A DNA stretch of 64,000 nt from Ferruginibacter sp. GTDB lineage: Bacteria; Bacteroidota; Bacteroidia; Chitinophagales; Chitinophagaceae. Below are positions 9,412-18,278 of the stretch, in pieces. Position 1 is the stretch's first letter. Each line of letters opens with the position of its first letter. The notes beneath the pieces are model-generated. The model was not told the origin of the DNA. It saw only the letters and a list, made by a program, of their open reading frames with translations, and searched no databases. The DNA is taken from contig JAOQAK010000080.1 in the NCBI GenBank assembly GCA_025963635.1, positions 203,163 to 267,162 of the forward strand, written 5' to 3'. Made by a program: the position numbers and the translations under genes.

Positions 9412-10329
9412 ATGAAATCTATTTTAATTGTTTTGGTGATATCGTTTCCTTACGTTAGCTACCCACAAACCTCTGTAGGTGTTACTCAAACAGAACTGAT
9501 ATATGGAAGAAAGGACGGCATGGCATTGACCATGTTTGCACAGGTGCCTGGTAAATCGGCCAACGGGAAAGGAATCATTGTGGTCGAAAGTGGTAACTGG
9601 AGATCCAGTTATGAAAGAGCGCAGCGTTTCCTTAAAGAGTCAACATTTTATACGGATAACGGGTATACCATTTTCACAGTGTTGCCATCTTCACAACCCA
9701 GATATACTATCCCCGATGAGATCATCGACCTCAAAAGGGCCGTTCGTTTTATCAGGTATCATGCAAAAGATTATGGTATTGATCCAGATCATTTAGGCAT
9801 GATGGGATTTTCATCAGGCGGGCACTTATCGCTTGCTGTTGCAACCGGAGATGAAACAATGGATTCCACTGCCATTGACCCGGTAGACAGGGTGTCATCA
9901 AGGGTACAGGCTGTAGCAGTATTTTATCCGCCCACAGACTTTCTAAATTATGGCCAGGAGAATGCGTCTCCATCTACTAACAGGAAGGCACTGATTCTAA
10001 CAGGCGTGTACGGTGCTTTCGATTTTAAAGAATGGAATGATACTACCAGGTCGTATGTACCCATTGCAAATGAATCAAAAAAGCTGGAGATCGCCCGGCA
10101 GGTTTCACCGATTTATGCAGTTAGTTCAGATGATCCTCCGGCATTGATCGTTCATGGCGATGCCGATCCGATCGTGCCATTGCAGCAATCACTAAGTATT
10201 ATCAAAAAGTTTGAAACAGCAAAAGTTCCCAACCGGTTAATTGTTAAAAAGGGTGGGGGGCATGGATGGAAAAATATCGAGGTGGAAGAGCAATATTTAA
10301 TTGACTGGTTCGATAAATATTTAAAATAA
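9412..10329 (+). CDS. Secreted alpha/beta-hydrolase (BD-FAE/esterase-like)
   Basis: The product has 305 residues from ATG 9412; a TTG at 9376 would add residues before the signal peptide and is unlikely. Signal peptide MKSILIVLVISFPYVSYPQ. The fold is alpha/beta hydrolase: GIIVVESGNW early, nucleophile S134 in GFSSGG, acid D in HGDADPIVP and base H in GGGHGW near the C-terminus. This is the catalytic triad of carbohydrate-ester and peptide-like hydrolases (acetyl or feruloyl esterase relatives). Substrate is not predictable. It is probably a single-gene unit, converging with the amidohydrolase that follows. Confidence 0.8.
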   Translation: MKSILIVLVISFPYVSYPQTSVGVTQTELIYGRKDGMALTMFAQVPGKSANGKGIIVVESGNWRSSYERAQRFLKESTFYTDNGYTIFTVLPSSQPRYTIPDEIIDLKRAVRFIRYHAKDYGIDPDHLGMMGFSSGGHLSLAVATGDETMDSTAIDPVDRVSSRVQAVAVFYPPTDFLNYGQENASPSTNRKALILTGVYGAFDFKEWNDTTRSYVPIANESKKLEIARQVSPIYAVSSDDPPALIVHGDADPIVPLQQSLSIIKKFETAKVPNRLIVKKGGGHGWKNIEVEEQYLIDWFDKYLK

Positions 10330-10358
10330 ATCTGTGTTATAATTTTTTAATACTAACG

Positions 10359-10380
10359 GCATTTACAGTTCCTGTAATGC
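10359..10380. terminator. Possible bidirectional hairpin between convergent genes
   Basis: GCATTTACAG and CTGTAATGC form a stem with one bulged base and a three-base loop. It sits in the 52-base gap between the esterase and the amidohydrolase, but the flanking T runs are poor. Confidence 0.35.
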
Positions 10381-10381
10381 A

Positions 10382-11701
10382 TTATTTCTTCCCTGTTTTT
10401 TGATTCATTTCCATATAATCTATTGTAAGATTTGCCAGGGTTTGCACACCTAATTTTAAACCGCTTTCATCAATATAAAAATCAGGTGTATGATGTGAGC
10501 GAGCCAGCTTGCGGTCACCACCTTTTGGCATGCCTCCGAGTATAAAAAACATTCCTGGAACTTTCTGTTGATAAAATGAAAAATCCTCCGCACCCGTTTT
10601 GGGAGCCATCAACATAACATTTTCCTTTCCTGCGGATTGTTGTAAGGAGATCAACATTTTTTCTGTTAACAATGAATCATTAAAAGTTACCGGGTAATGT
10701 GAACTGTAAGGAATAATCACTTCGGCAACAGCGCCTGCACTTTCTGCGGTTTTTTCAGCAACCTGTCTCACCCGTTCAATCAGCATCTTTTCATCCTCAT
10801 TGTTGAGGGCACGAATCGTTCCAAGCATTTCTACCTGTTCAGGAATAATATTGCTGCGGTTACCTCCATTGATTGCGCCGATGGTGACGACCCCTGCGTT
10901 TTCAGAAATATTCAGGTTGCGGCTGATGATGCTTTGCAAATTGTTAATGATCTGGGCAGCCGTAACAATCGGGTCAACTGATGACCATGGAGCTGCGCCA
11001 TGTGCTGAACGTCCCTTTACGAGTATTTTAAGGTCATTCACACTTGCATAAATGCCACCCATTCTGTAGGTAATTTTGCCGACCTCTGTCTGCGAATTGA
11101 TGTGCAATCCAAATATTACATCCACCTGCGGATTTAGCAATACACCTTCCTTTACCATCATTTCGGCGCCGCCTTCTTCGCCCCTTGGTACACCCTCTTC
11201 GGCGGGTTGAAAAATAAATTTTACAGTACCCTTCAATTCACTTTTTATAGAAGATAGTATTTCTGCAACACCCATTAATATTGCTACGTGGGTATCATGC
11301 CCACATGCATGCATCACGCCTGTCTCTTTGCCGTTATATTGTACTTTTACTTTTGAGGCAAAAGGAACGGGTGTTCTTTCGGTTACAGGCAATCCATCCA
11401 TATCTGCACGGAGCGCCACCGTAGGACCGGGCTTTCCACCCTTTAAAATGCCCACTACGCCTGTGTGGCCTACACCGGTGGTCACTTCTATGCCTAATGA
11501 CCGCAAGTGTTGCGCAATGATCGATGCAGTGCGGGTTTCCTGGTTGCCAAGTTCAGGATGTTCGTGAAGGTCTCTTCGCCACGCGATCACTTTTTCTTCA
11601 ATTGTATTCGCATTAATATTCACTTTGTTTCTGAGTGAAGCGTTTTGTGAAAAAGCGGGTAATGCCAATACAGTTAGGAATGTTAATAATACAATCTTCA
11701 T
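10382..11701 (-). CDS. Secreted M20D amidohydrolase (N-acyl amino acid / IAA-amide hydrolase type)
   Basis: This 439-residue protein starts with a signal peptide (MKIVLLTFLTVLALPAFSQ). The M20D catalytic features are visible: RRDLHEHPELGNQET, ALRADMDGLPV, MHACGHDTHVAI (metal-binding Cys/His/Asp), QPAEEG, and a C-terminal GAEDFSFY. The family has two metal ions and cleaves the amide bond of N-acylated amino acids or related conjugates. The central dimerisation domain is about residues 205-320. Length is normal. It is a stand-alone gene. The conserved Cys/His and Glu residues indicate activity; the acyl group removed is unknown. Confidence 0.88.
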   Translation of the reverse strand: MKIVLLTFLTVLALPAFSQNASLRNKVNINANTIEEKVIAWRRDLHEHPELGNQETRTASIIAQHLRSLGIEVTTGVGHTGVVGILKGGKPGPTVALRADMDGLPVTERTPVPFASKVKVQYNGKETGVMHACGHDTHVAILMGVAEILSSIKSELKGTVKFIFQPAEEGVPRGEEGGAEMMVKEGVLLNPQVDVIFGLHINSQTEVGKITYRMGGIYASVNDLKILVKGRSAHGAAPWSSVDPIVTAAQIINNLQSIISRNLNISENAGVVTIGAINGGNRSNIIPEQVEMLGTIRALNNEDEKMLIERVRQVAEKTAESAGAVAEVIIPYSSHYPVTFNDSLLTEKMLISLQQSAGKENVMLMAPKTGAEDFSFYQQKVPGMFFILGGMPKGGDRKLARSHHTPDFYIDESGLKLGVQTLANLTIDYMEMNQKTGKK

Positions 11702-11910
11702 ATGTGAATTTTAAAAACAACAAGTTATGATAAAATGACGTGTAAAATACCAGGGAACATTTCAATCCTCACCGGCGACTCATAACCTGGAGTGCAACCA
11801 TTTGATAACACTCCATATTCGAAGTTTCAATCATTTCATTGAAAACTGGGCAGCATTGATATCGAAATCATATATTCGTTTCTCACCTTAAATAAAAGTG
11901 TAGAAAGATT

Positions 11911-12444
11911 ATGATCAGGTTAGAACATTTCCAGGAAGGCGACTTCGCAGAATTGATAGAATGGATACATGATGAAGACATTTTGATGAACTGGTCAGGT
12001 AACCTCTTCAGATATCCGCTTTCAAATGAAAGTCTTGCATGGTATACCGAAGACACGAATGTAGTCAATGAGTCCGAAGCATTTGTGTATAAGGCGATTA
12101 ACTCAACAGGTAAAACAGTAGGGCATATTTCGTTGGGCGGTATCAGCTGGAAAAACAGGTCGGCCCGCATTACGAGAGTATTGATCGGAGATGCAACGCA
12201 GCGGGGTAAAGGTTGTTGCCAGGGCATGATAAAAGAAGTACTGAAAATTGCTTTTGATGAATTGAACTTGCACCGTGTTAGCCTTGGAGTATATCACAGC
12301 AATACGCCCGCAACCAAATGTTATGAAAAGGCAGGTTTTGTTACAGAAGGAGTGCACCGTGATATACTCTGGTATAAAGATGCATGGTGGAGTATGCTGG
12401 AAATGAGTGTGCTGGAATCAGAATGGCATAAGTTGAATCCGTAG
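11911..12444 (+). CDS. GNAT acetyltransferase (RimJ/RimL-like)
   Basis: This 177-residue protein has the GNAT fold used to transfer acetyl from acetyl-CoA to amino groups. It starts with MIRLEHFQEGDFAELIEWI, has the strand region AFVYKAINSTGKTVGHISL, and the acetyl-CoA loop in GDATQRGKGCCQGMIK (residues about 91-106). The NTPATKCYEKAGF segment is the usual C-terminal signature of the RimJ/RimL branch. No signal peptide, so it is cytoplasmic. Substrate is unknown; relatives modify ribosomal proteins, other proteins or small amines. It is a single gene with no obvious partner. Confidence 0.82.
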   Translation: MIRLEHFQEGDFAELIEWIHDEDILMNWSGNLFRYPLSNESLAWYTEDTNVVNESEAFVYKAINSTGKTVGHISLGGISWKNRSARITRVLIGDATQRGKGCCQGMIKEVLKIAFDELNLHRVSLGVYHSNTPATKCYEKAGFVTEGVHRDILWYKDAWWSMLEMSVLESEWHKLNP

Positions 12445-12641
12445 CTCAATCAACATCATTGACCGTTATAACAGGATGGAGATTTGTGAAATGAATGTCT
12501 TTATCAGCAGTATCTTTCTAAATTGTTAATAACCAGCATCGCAAGCAAAAAAAATGGCGCTCCTTGTACATATATACATTTTTTAATAGGGAACTAATGA
12601 TTACCAGTATAAGTTGTGTACATTTACAGAAAATTACCAAA

Positions 12642-12974
12642 ATGAAAATCTTTGTAGCCGGTTTACCTTATGATTTAGATGATGCAGAACTGGAAGAAAT
12701 CTTTGAGAAATTTGGAACTGTTACATCTGCTAAGGTTGCCATGGATAAAGAAACGGGGAAAAGCAAAGGGTTTGCATTTGTTGAAATGCCCAATAGTATT
12801 GAAGCAAAAGACGCCATAGAAAGTATGAATGATATATCACTCGGTAAAAAACCTTTGGTGGTGAAAGAGGCCGAAGAACGTTCCGGTCCGGGTAACAGGC
12901 CTGGCGGTAATCGGAGTGCTGGTGGTGGTGGCGGATATAATAAACCAGGTTTCAACGATCGCAATCGTTATTAA
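12642..12974 (+). CDS. Small RRM RNA-binding protein with Gly-rich tail
   Basis: The product has 110 residues from ATG 12642; an upstream in-frame start at 12564 would add an unrelated 26-residue leader. One RRM fills residues 1-80: RNP2 is IFVAGL at the N-terminus and RNP1 is KGFAFVEM. The rest is a Gly/Arg/Asn-rich tail (GNRPGGNRSAGGGGGYN). Such single-RRM Gly-rich proteins are common in Bacteroidota, where they act as RNA-binding regulators. A strong hairpin terminator follows at 13007. Confidence 0.9.
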   Translation: MKIFVAGLPYDLDDAELEEIFEKFGTVTSAKVAMDKETGKSKGFAFVEMPNSIEAKDAIESMNDISLGKKPLVVKEAEERSGPGNRPGGNRSAGGGGGYNKPGFNDRNRY

Positions 12975-13006
12975 TTTTCACTAAGCAAATCTTTTCGGTT
13001 TGATAG

Positions 13007-13043
13007 CAACTACCCGGTTGAAAAAAAGGGTAGTTGTTTTTTT
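13007..13043 (+). terminator. Rho-independent terminator after the RRM gene
   Basis: CAACTACCC and GGGTAGTTG form a perfect 9-bp stem, directly followed by a run of seven T. Confidence 0.85.
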
Positions 13044-13225
13044 GTGCCCGGAATTTATTGTTGTTTATAGCGGCGCTTTCAACGCTTTGCTTGTGGAGCG
13101 CTATCCATTTTATATTTATCATTGAATGATTGTACCACGCCAGGTACAATTTTCCATCTTTATACCTTAATTTTTCACTGCATTGCATTCAACAAGCTTT
13201 TCCATTTAAGGAGGGTAAAATCAAT

Positions 13226-13234
13226 TATTTTTGC
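13226..13234 (+). promoter_or_regulatory. Bacteroidota -7 box (TATTTTTGC)
   Basis: It is a full match to TAnnTTTGC. A TTT at 13205-13207 lies at about the right distance for a weak -33 element. It is placed about 40 bases upstream of ATG 13275. Confidence 0.55.
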
Positions 13235-13274
13235 GCCGCTGAAAAATAGCTAATCAATAAATCCTTTATCTAGT

Positions 13275-14315
13275 ATGATCGACTTTTCCACGGTTTCTTT
13301 AAGCAAAATGGCCATTCATTTTGTAGGCAATAAAAGTAAAGAAGAAGGTGTATTTATTTCGGATAAAATTTTTACTTCATTTAATGAGGAAGTGGAAGAA
13401 AGTTTTTTAAAATATTTTATAGAACCTTTTAGAAAGGTGGCGGAGTTTTATAATTTTTACCATCCAACTGAAATTGATCTCAACGAAATCAAAAGTTTTT
13501 CGACAGCCTTATTCAATGACACGGCGACCTTTGAAGAAGTTGCAGAAAAGATCGCCAAATCCTTGTACGACAAGTCCGAACATCCGAATATCAATGGTGG
13601 AGAACTGTTTGTTGCATGGTTCGCCGGTTGTAATTTCAATGGAGAACCAGTGGATGCTATCGGTATTTATAAATCGGAATTAAAAGATACATTCATCAAG
13701 CTACAAAAGGCAGGTGGCGCTTACGATTACGAACTCGATGCAGGTGTCAATATCAATGAAATTGACAAAGGCTGTATCATCTTCAATACACAGCAGGATT
13801 TTATCGTAACGGTATTGGATAATATCAATAAATCAAAAGAAGCCAAATACTGGATGGATGATTTTTTAAAACTGATCAGTTGCCAGGATAGCTTTCATTT
13901 TACCAAAGATTACCTTGATGTTGCAAGAAAATATGTAACGGAAAGAATGCCTGAAGTATTCGATTTATCAAAGGCGGATAAAATTGATTACCTCAATAAG
14001 TCGATCAACTACTTTAAAAAGAATGATCATTTTGCTGAGGAAGATTTTTTACAGGATGTATTTCAACATTCCGAAGTAATCGATCATTTCAACCAGTATA
14101 AAGAAAAATATGCCAATGACAATCACGTAGTGCTTGACAATGATTTCGACATCTCCGGGCAGGCAGTAAAAAAGCAGGCGAAAGTATTTAAGAGCATTTT
14201 AAAACTTGACAGGAATTTTCACATCTACATTCATGGAAATAAAGACCTGATAGAAAAAGGTACCGATACAGATGGAAGAAAATATTACAAGATTTATTAT
14301 GAAAAGGAAGAATAA
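13275..14315 (+). CDS. Nucleoid-associated protein (NdpA/YejK family)
   Basis: This 346-residue cytoplasmic protein is close to the YejK/NdpA family, which binds nucleoid DNA. It opens with DFSTVSLSKMAIHFVGNK, has the conserved ALFNDTATFEEVAEKIAKSLY segment at about residues 77-97, GGELFVAWFAGC, and INEIDKGCIIFNT. The last third has FHIYIHGNKDLIEKGTD. Length is normal for the family. It has its own promoter box and ends just before a simple-repeat region. The role in nucleoid structure is known only for relatives. Confidence 0.85.
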   Translation: MIDFSTVSLSKMAIHFVGNKSKEEGVFISDKIFTSFNEEVEESFLKYFIEPFRKVAEFYNFYHPTEIDLNEIKSFSTALFNDTATFEEVAEKIAKSLYDKSEHPNINGGELFVAWFAGCNFNGEPVDAIGIYKSELKDTFIKLQKAGGAYDYELDAGVNINEIDKGCIIFNTQQDFIVTVLDNINKSKEAKYWMDDFLKLISCQDSFHFTKDYLDVARKYVTERMPEVFDLSKADKIDYLNKSINYFKKNDHFAEEDFLQDVFQHSEVIDHFNQYKEKYANDNHVVLDNDFDISGQAVKKQAKVFKSILKLDRNFHIYIHGNKDLIEKGTDTDGRKYYKIYYEKEE

Positions 14316-14327
14316 ATCAAAGCAATT

Positions 14328-14438
14328 GTTGAAGGTTAAAAGTTGAAGGTTGATGGTTTTCACTATTGGCAATTCAGCATTCACAATTGACGATTCACGA
14401 TTTCCCCTTCGCCATTCACCATTCACGATTGCCCATTC
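14328..14438. repeat. Short degenerate repeats (GTTGAAGG and ATTCACCATTCAC types)
   Basis: Imperfect copies of GTTGAAG are followed by CATTCACAATTGACGATT and ATTCACCATTCACGATT. The same repeat families recur at 27039-27186, 28313-28354 and 44976-44999. The last five codons and TGA stop of the minus-strand HAD gene lie inside it. Confidence 0.75.
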
Positions 14439-15238
14439 ATCGAACTCAGCATCTCCAATAACACCACCGTCACGCCATCTTCTTCATTGCTTCTTGTCAA
14501 AAAACGAGCGGCCTTTTTGATGTCCGGGTGAGCATTTTCCATAGCATAACTAAAGCCTGCTTTTTGTATCATTTCGAGGTCGTTCAGGTAATCGCCAAAC
14601 ACCATCGTTTCTTCAAAACTGATCCCGAATTTCTTTTGTAACACTTCAATAGCCGTTCCCTTATTCGCCAAAAGATGTGAGAGATCCAACCAGATACTCC
14701 CTGAAATCTTTACCTGTAATTCATCTTGTTTTTGCCTGAAAAAGTTATAGCTGTTTGCTTCAGAACCCGCCAGGTCGCAGAGAGCGATTTTTAAAAATTG
14801 ATCATCTTCAACCTTCGAAAGATCGTCCACTACTTCATAACGATCATAATACATTTGTACATTTTCAATAAAACGGGGTGTTTCATTTTCGATGTAAGCA
14901 CGTTTTTTCCCACAAAGAATTGTATACACATCGGGGATATGTTTTGCGACCAGCAATTGTTCTTTCACGATGGCCGGTTCCATTGCCTGTACCAAAATAT
15001 CTTCACCTTTGTACACTACATAGCTGCCGTTTTCGGCAATAAAGATCACATCCTCTTGTATGGTATCAAACTTGTTCAACAGGTTGAAAAACTGCCGGCC
15101 GCTGGCAGCAGCGAACAACAGCCCTTTGGCTTTTATTTTATCGAAAACGCGATAAAAATCGCGACTTAATTCATGCCGGGCATTTAATAACGTGCCATCC
15201 ATGTCTGCCGCCACTAATTTGATCTTTGATAAATCCAT
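14423..15238 (-). CDS. HAD-superfamily phosphatase, Cof type
   Basis: The product has 271 residues from ATG 15238; an upstream start at 15268 would add ten residues before the usual MDLSKIKLVAADMDGT. Motif I is DMDGTLL (Asp nucleophile and Asp acid), motif II includes FAAASGR, and motif III/IV are KG..IEVLQKKFGI and VFGDYLNDLEMI. The cap is type C2, as in the Cof and YbjI phosphatases, which act on sugar phosphates or cofactors. Substrate is unknown. Its last codons (MNGQS, stop) are supplied by a short intergenic repeat. Confidence 0.85.
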   Translation of the reverse strand: MDLSKIKLVAADMDGTLLNARHELSRDFYRVFDKIKAKGLLFAAASGRQFFNLLNKFDTIQEDVIFIAENGSYVVYKGEDILVQAMEPAIVKEQLLVAKHIPDVYTILCGKKRAYIENETPRFIENVQMYYDRYEVVDDLSKVEDDQFLKIALCDLAGSEANSYNFFRQKQDELQVKISGSIWLDLSHLLANKGTAIEVLQKKFGISFEETMVFGDYLNDLEMIQKAGFSYAMENAHPDIKKAARFLTRSNEEDGVTVVLLEMLSSMNGQS

Positions 15239-15474
15239 AGTATTAGTTTTTGCTTTACTGCTCCACATGATAATCTATCAAACTGCTGATAAAGCGTTGC
15301 TACTAAATTTAATTGGAGTGCAAAAGTCCGCTAATTTTGAAAATTAGCCCTAATAATTTCATATTTTGATTTTTGTGATGGGGTAAACTGTACATGTATG
15401 TGTTTACGAAATATTGAAATCAGGAGCTTTCGATACTTCGCAAGTTTCGGGTTTTAATGCGCTGCCAGATGGAA

Positions 15475-15482
15475 TATTTTTG
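15475..15482 (+). promoter_or_regulatory. Bacteroidota -7 box (TATTTTTG)
   Basis: It is a full TAnnTTTG match 18 bases before ATG 15501. It favours that start over the upstream codon at 15414, which would precede the box. Confidence 0.5.
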
Positions 15483-15500
15483 TGTTCTAAAATTTATGAT

Positions 15501-16349
15501 ATGCAAATACAGGAAAACATCAATTACAACCGCATAGCCGAAGCGATTGACTATATAAAAAATAATTTCCGGGACCAGCCCGATCTGGATGAAGTAGCCG
15601 GTAAAATTCACCTGAGCCCCTTCCATTTTCAACGATTGTTTACAGAATGGGCAGGGGTGAGCCCAAAAAAGTTCCTGCAGTTTTTAACGGTTCAACACGC
15701 CAAAGAAATGCTGAAACAACAGCAGTCTACTTTATCAGATGCAGCCTTTGAAACAGGTCTTTCAGGTACAGGCCGCCTGCACGACCTATTTATAAAAATA
15801 GAAGGAATGACACCCGGCGAATTTAAAAACGGTGGTGAAAATCTTTCCATCAATTATAGTTTTGCGGAAAGCCCGTTTGGGAATATTTTGGTCGCATCTA
15901 CTCCGAAAGGAATATGTTATATGGCTTTTTCTGATGACGAAAATCGATCCCTACTGGAATTGCGCAGCATTTTTCCTGCAGCAAAATACAGGCAGATGGT
16001 AGACCTTGTTCAACAAAATGCCTTGTTCATCTTTACCCACGACTGGCAGCAATTAAAAGAAATAAAATTGCATTTAAAGGGAACACCTTTTCAACTTAAA
16101 GTTTGGGAAACCTTGTTGAAAATTCCGATGGGCCAGTTATCCTCGTACGGCAGTATTGCGGCCAGCATCGAAAATCCAAGGGCTTCAAGAGCAGTTGGGT
16201 CGGCGATTGGAGATAACCCCGTTGCATTTTTAATACCCTGTCACAGGGTGATTCAATCTTCCGGAACGTTTGGCCAATACCATTGGGGCAGCACCCGTAA
16301 AACTGCCATAATCGGGTGGGAAGCATCCAGGATTTCTTTAGCAATCTAA
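15501..16349 (+). CDS. ada: Ada-like bifunctional protein: AraC-type HTH plus O6-alkylguanine-DNA methyltransferase
   Basis: The product has 282 residues from ATG 15501. Residues about 8-112 are an AraC-type helix-turn-helix (LDEVAGKIHLSPFHFQRLF and a second HTH ending at MTPGEF). Residues about 118-282 are the MGMT domain, with the methyl-acceptor C247 in IPCHRVI and the arginine finger region PRASRAVGSA. It removes methyl from O6-methylguanine and probably activates transcription. The usual N-terminal zinc domain of Ada is absent; a similar domain is encoded separately at 17159. It begins the alkylation-repair island. Confidence 0.9.
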   Translation: MQIQENINYNRIAEAIDYIKNNFRDQPDLDEVAGKIHLSPFHFQRLFTEWAGVSPKKFLQFLTVQHAKEMLKQQQSTLSDAAFETGLSGTGRLHDLFIKIEGMTPGEFKNGGENLSINYSFAESPFGNILVASTPKGICYMAFSDDENRSLLELRSIFPAAKYRQMVDLVQQNALFIFTHDWQQLKEIKLHLKGTPFQLKVWETLLKIPMGQLSSYGSIAASIENPRASRAVGSAIGDNPVAFLIPCHRVIQSSGTFGQYHWGSTRKTAIIGWEASRISLAI

Positions 16350-16434
16350 TTTGAAGGCTTATTGCCGTGGCATAAAAAGGCCTGTTAACAACATAGAGGC
16401 TACCGGGTGCTTTGGTAGATGTTTCGTAAAACAA

Positions 16435-17154
16435 ATGATAATGGAAAACATTTCTGCAAGACTCTCATCCATCAACTGGGGCCATATAACAGAGCAAATG
16501 AATGAGAAGGGATATGCTCTTGTGCCCCAATTTTTAAATACTGAACAATGCAGGGAATTAATACAGGATTATAACAATCCCGCCTTTTACAGGAAGACAG
16601 TTGTAATGGAACGTCATCGGTTCGGTTTGGGAGAATATAAATATTTTAATTACCCGCTGCCGGGTTTAATTCAAACCATCCGGGAAGGCGTTTATCCTTG
16701 GCTCGCTACCATTGCGAATGCATGGATGAATGCACTAAAAAATCCCCTGCAATTTCCTGCCACCCTCCAGGAACTCCAGGAACTTTGCAGGATGCATCAG
16801 CAAACAAAGCCGACTGTCTTAATTTTAAAATACGGTAAGGGCGGGCACAATAACCTTCACCAGGATTTGTACGGAGAAATTTTCTTTCCAATTCAGTTGG
16901 TACTGTTTTTAAGTAGTCCTGCCGAAGACTTTAAGGGCGGTGAATTCGTGTTAACCCAACAAACACCACGGGCTCAATCCAAAGCCATGGTAATGCAACC
17001 CAAAAAGGGAGATATGCTTTTTTTTACAACCAACTTCAGGCCAGTGAAAGGAAGTAAGGGATATTACAAAGTAAATATGAAACATGGGGTGAGTGAAGTA
17101 TTGGAAGGGAACCGGTATACTTTGGGGATTATTTTTCATGATGCTTTATCGTAA
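16435..17154 (+). CDS. 2-oxoglutarate/Fe(II)-dependent oxygenase
   Basis: The product has 239 residues from ATG 16435 (a second ATG at 16441 is also possible). The metal site is clear: H142-x-D144 in NNLHQDLYG and H217 in MKHGVSEV, with R227 (RYTLGIIF) as the 2-oxoglutarate anchor. The GGEFVLTQQ segment after the second core strand is usual for the family. It is distinct from AlkB in sequence. Its place between ada and alkB suggests a role in repair or in the response to alkylation, but this is inference from context. Confidence 0.85.
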   Translation: MIMENISARLSSINWGHITEQMNEKGYALVPQFLNTEQCRELIQDYNNPAFYRKTVVMERHRFGLGEYKYFNYPLPGLIQTIREGVYPWLATIANAWMNALKNPLQFPATLQELQELCRMHQQTKPTVLILKYGKGGHNNLHQDLYGEIFFPIQLVLFLSSPAEDFKGGEFVLTQQTPRAQSKAMVMQPKKGDMLFFTTNFRPVKGSKGYYKVNMKHGVSEVLEGNRYTLGIIFHDALS

Positions 17155-17158
17155 ACAA

Positions 17159-17422
17159 ATGAGATCGCACGATTCAATAACTGCTGTAGAATTAAGATCA
17201 CTGATCAGGAATAAGCAGGTCGCTTTTGCCGGTAATAGTGTATTGAAAATTTACGGCCGTTTAAATTGTAAATCCGGTAGGCGACTGAAGGTCAAAAACA
17301 GGGTTTTCTTTATCTCGGAGGAGGAAGCGATTTATAACGGCTACCGTCCATGTGGTCATTGCATGAAGATGCAGTATAATGAATGGAAATTAATAAATCT
17401 ATCAATAGCAGCCCGTGAATAG
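17159..17422 (+). CDS. Free-standing Ada-type metal-binding domain protein
   Basis: A small protein of about 87 residues from ATG 17159, four bases after the oxygenase stop; in-frame starts inside the oxygenase gene are less likely. The pattern KIYGRLNCKSGRRLK followed by RVFFISEEEAIYNGYRPCGHC corresponds to the zinc-binding domain of Ada. Only three Cys are visible (LNC and PCGHC). The position of the Ada methyl-acceptor Cys (C38 of E. coli) is taken by a non-Cys residue, so phosphotriester repair by this protein is doubtful. It may bind DNA or metal. Confidence 0.7.
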   Translation: MRSHDSITAVELRSLIRNKQVAFAGNSVLKIYGRLNCKSGRRLKVKNRVFFISEEEAIYNGYRPCGHCMKMQYNEWKLINLSIAARE

Positions 17423-17508
17423 GCTCACAGTTTACCTGGTGAGTTTCCGACGAATGGCATCTTCCGGTACAAATATTATTTAAATTGAATAGTAAATTGT
17501 AAACAAAA

Positions 17509-18111
17509 ATGCAACAGAGCTTATTCAATAGGGTTCAAAATATCCTGCCTTATAAAGGCGAAGCCATCTTTTATCCTGGTTTTTTTTCAGCTGCAGAAAG
17601 TGATGAATACCTTATCCGGTTAACAAATGAAATTAACTGGAAACAGGAGCCGATAAAAATGTTTGGAAAAGAAGTAATGCAACCAAGACTTACTGCCTGG
17701 CATGGAGATGCGGCTAAACCTTACAGTTATTCGGGGATCACCATGCAGCCGCAAAACTGGACAAATGCCCTATTAGAAATAAAAGAAAAAATTGAGTTGA
17801 TAGCTGGCGTTAGTTTTACCAGTGCATTGCTAAACTTTTACCGGGATGGTAAAGACAGTATGGGTTGGCATCGGGACAATGAAAAGGAACTCGGCCTTAA
17901 CCCGGTGATTGGTTCAGTAAGTTTTGGAGCCGAGAGACCCTTCCAGTTTCGTAATTATGCAAATAAGGAAGAAGTGGTATCCATTAACCTTACTCACGGC
18001 AGTTTTTTATTAATGAAAGGCGAGACCCAACACTATTGGGAACATCGCTTGCCAAAAGCGAATAAAATAAACGGGAAAAGAATTAACATCACGTTTAGGG
18101 CGATTCTTTAG
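17509..18111 (+). CDS. alkB: AlkB-type DNA dealkylase
   Basis: This 200-residue 2-oxoglutarate/Fe(II) dioxygenase is of the AlkB/ABH2 type, which oxidatively removes methyl groups from 1-methyladenine and 3-methylcytosine. The iron ligands are H121 and D123 in GWHRDNE and H179 in YWEHRLPK; R191 and R197 in RINITFR bind 2-oxoglutarate. The PRLTAWHGD nucleotide-recognition lid is present at residues 59-67. Length is normal for the family. It ends the ada-to-alkB island. Confidence 0.92.
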   Translation: MQQSLFNRVQNILPYKGEAIFYPGFFSAAESDEYLIRLTNEINWKQEPIKMFGKEVMQPRLTAWHGDAAKPYSYSGITMQPQNWTNALLEIKEKIELIAGVSFTSALLNFYRDGKDSMGWHRDNEKELGLNPVIGSVSFGAERPFQFRNYANKEEVVSINLTHGSFLLMKGETQHYWEHRLPKANKINGKRINITFRAIL

Positions 18112-18278
18112 TCACATGCCACGAATGCACGAATGAATACAAAAATATAGCCTGCGGAGCCGCTGTATCACGGCGCACTTAACGATGCTGAGACCCACCT
18201 GAGAAATTTAGATGTAAGTATACCTGCAGGGAATCTTGATTTAACAGGCGCTTACGACCATCTTTCCAACTTATTTTT

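Noticed and set aside
18112..18278. Plus-strand open frame near 18140-18290 with protein-like composition
   Set aside because: It has no start codon, contains a stop before it and matches no family; it also enters the antisense of the secreted protein gene.
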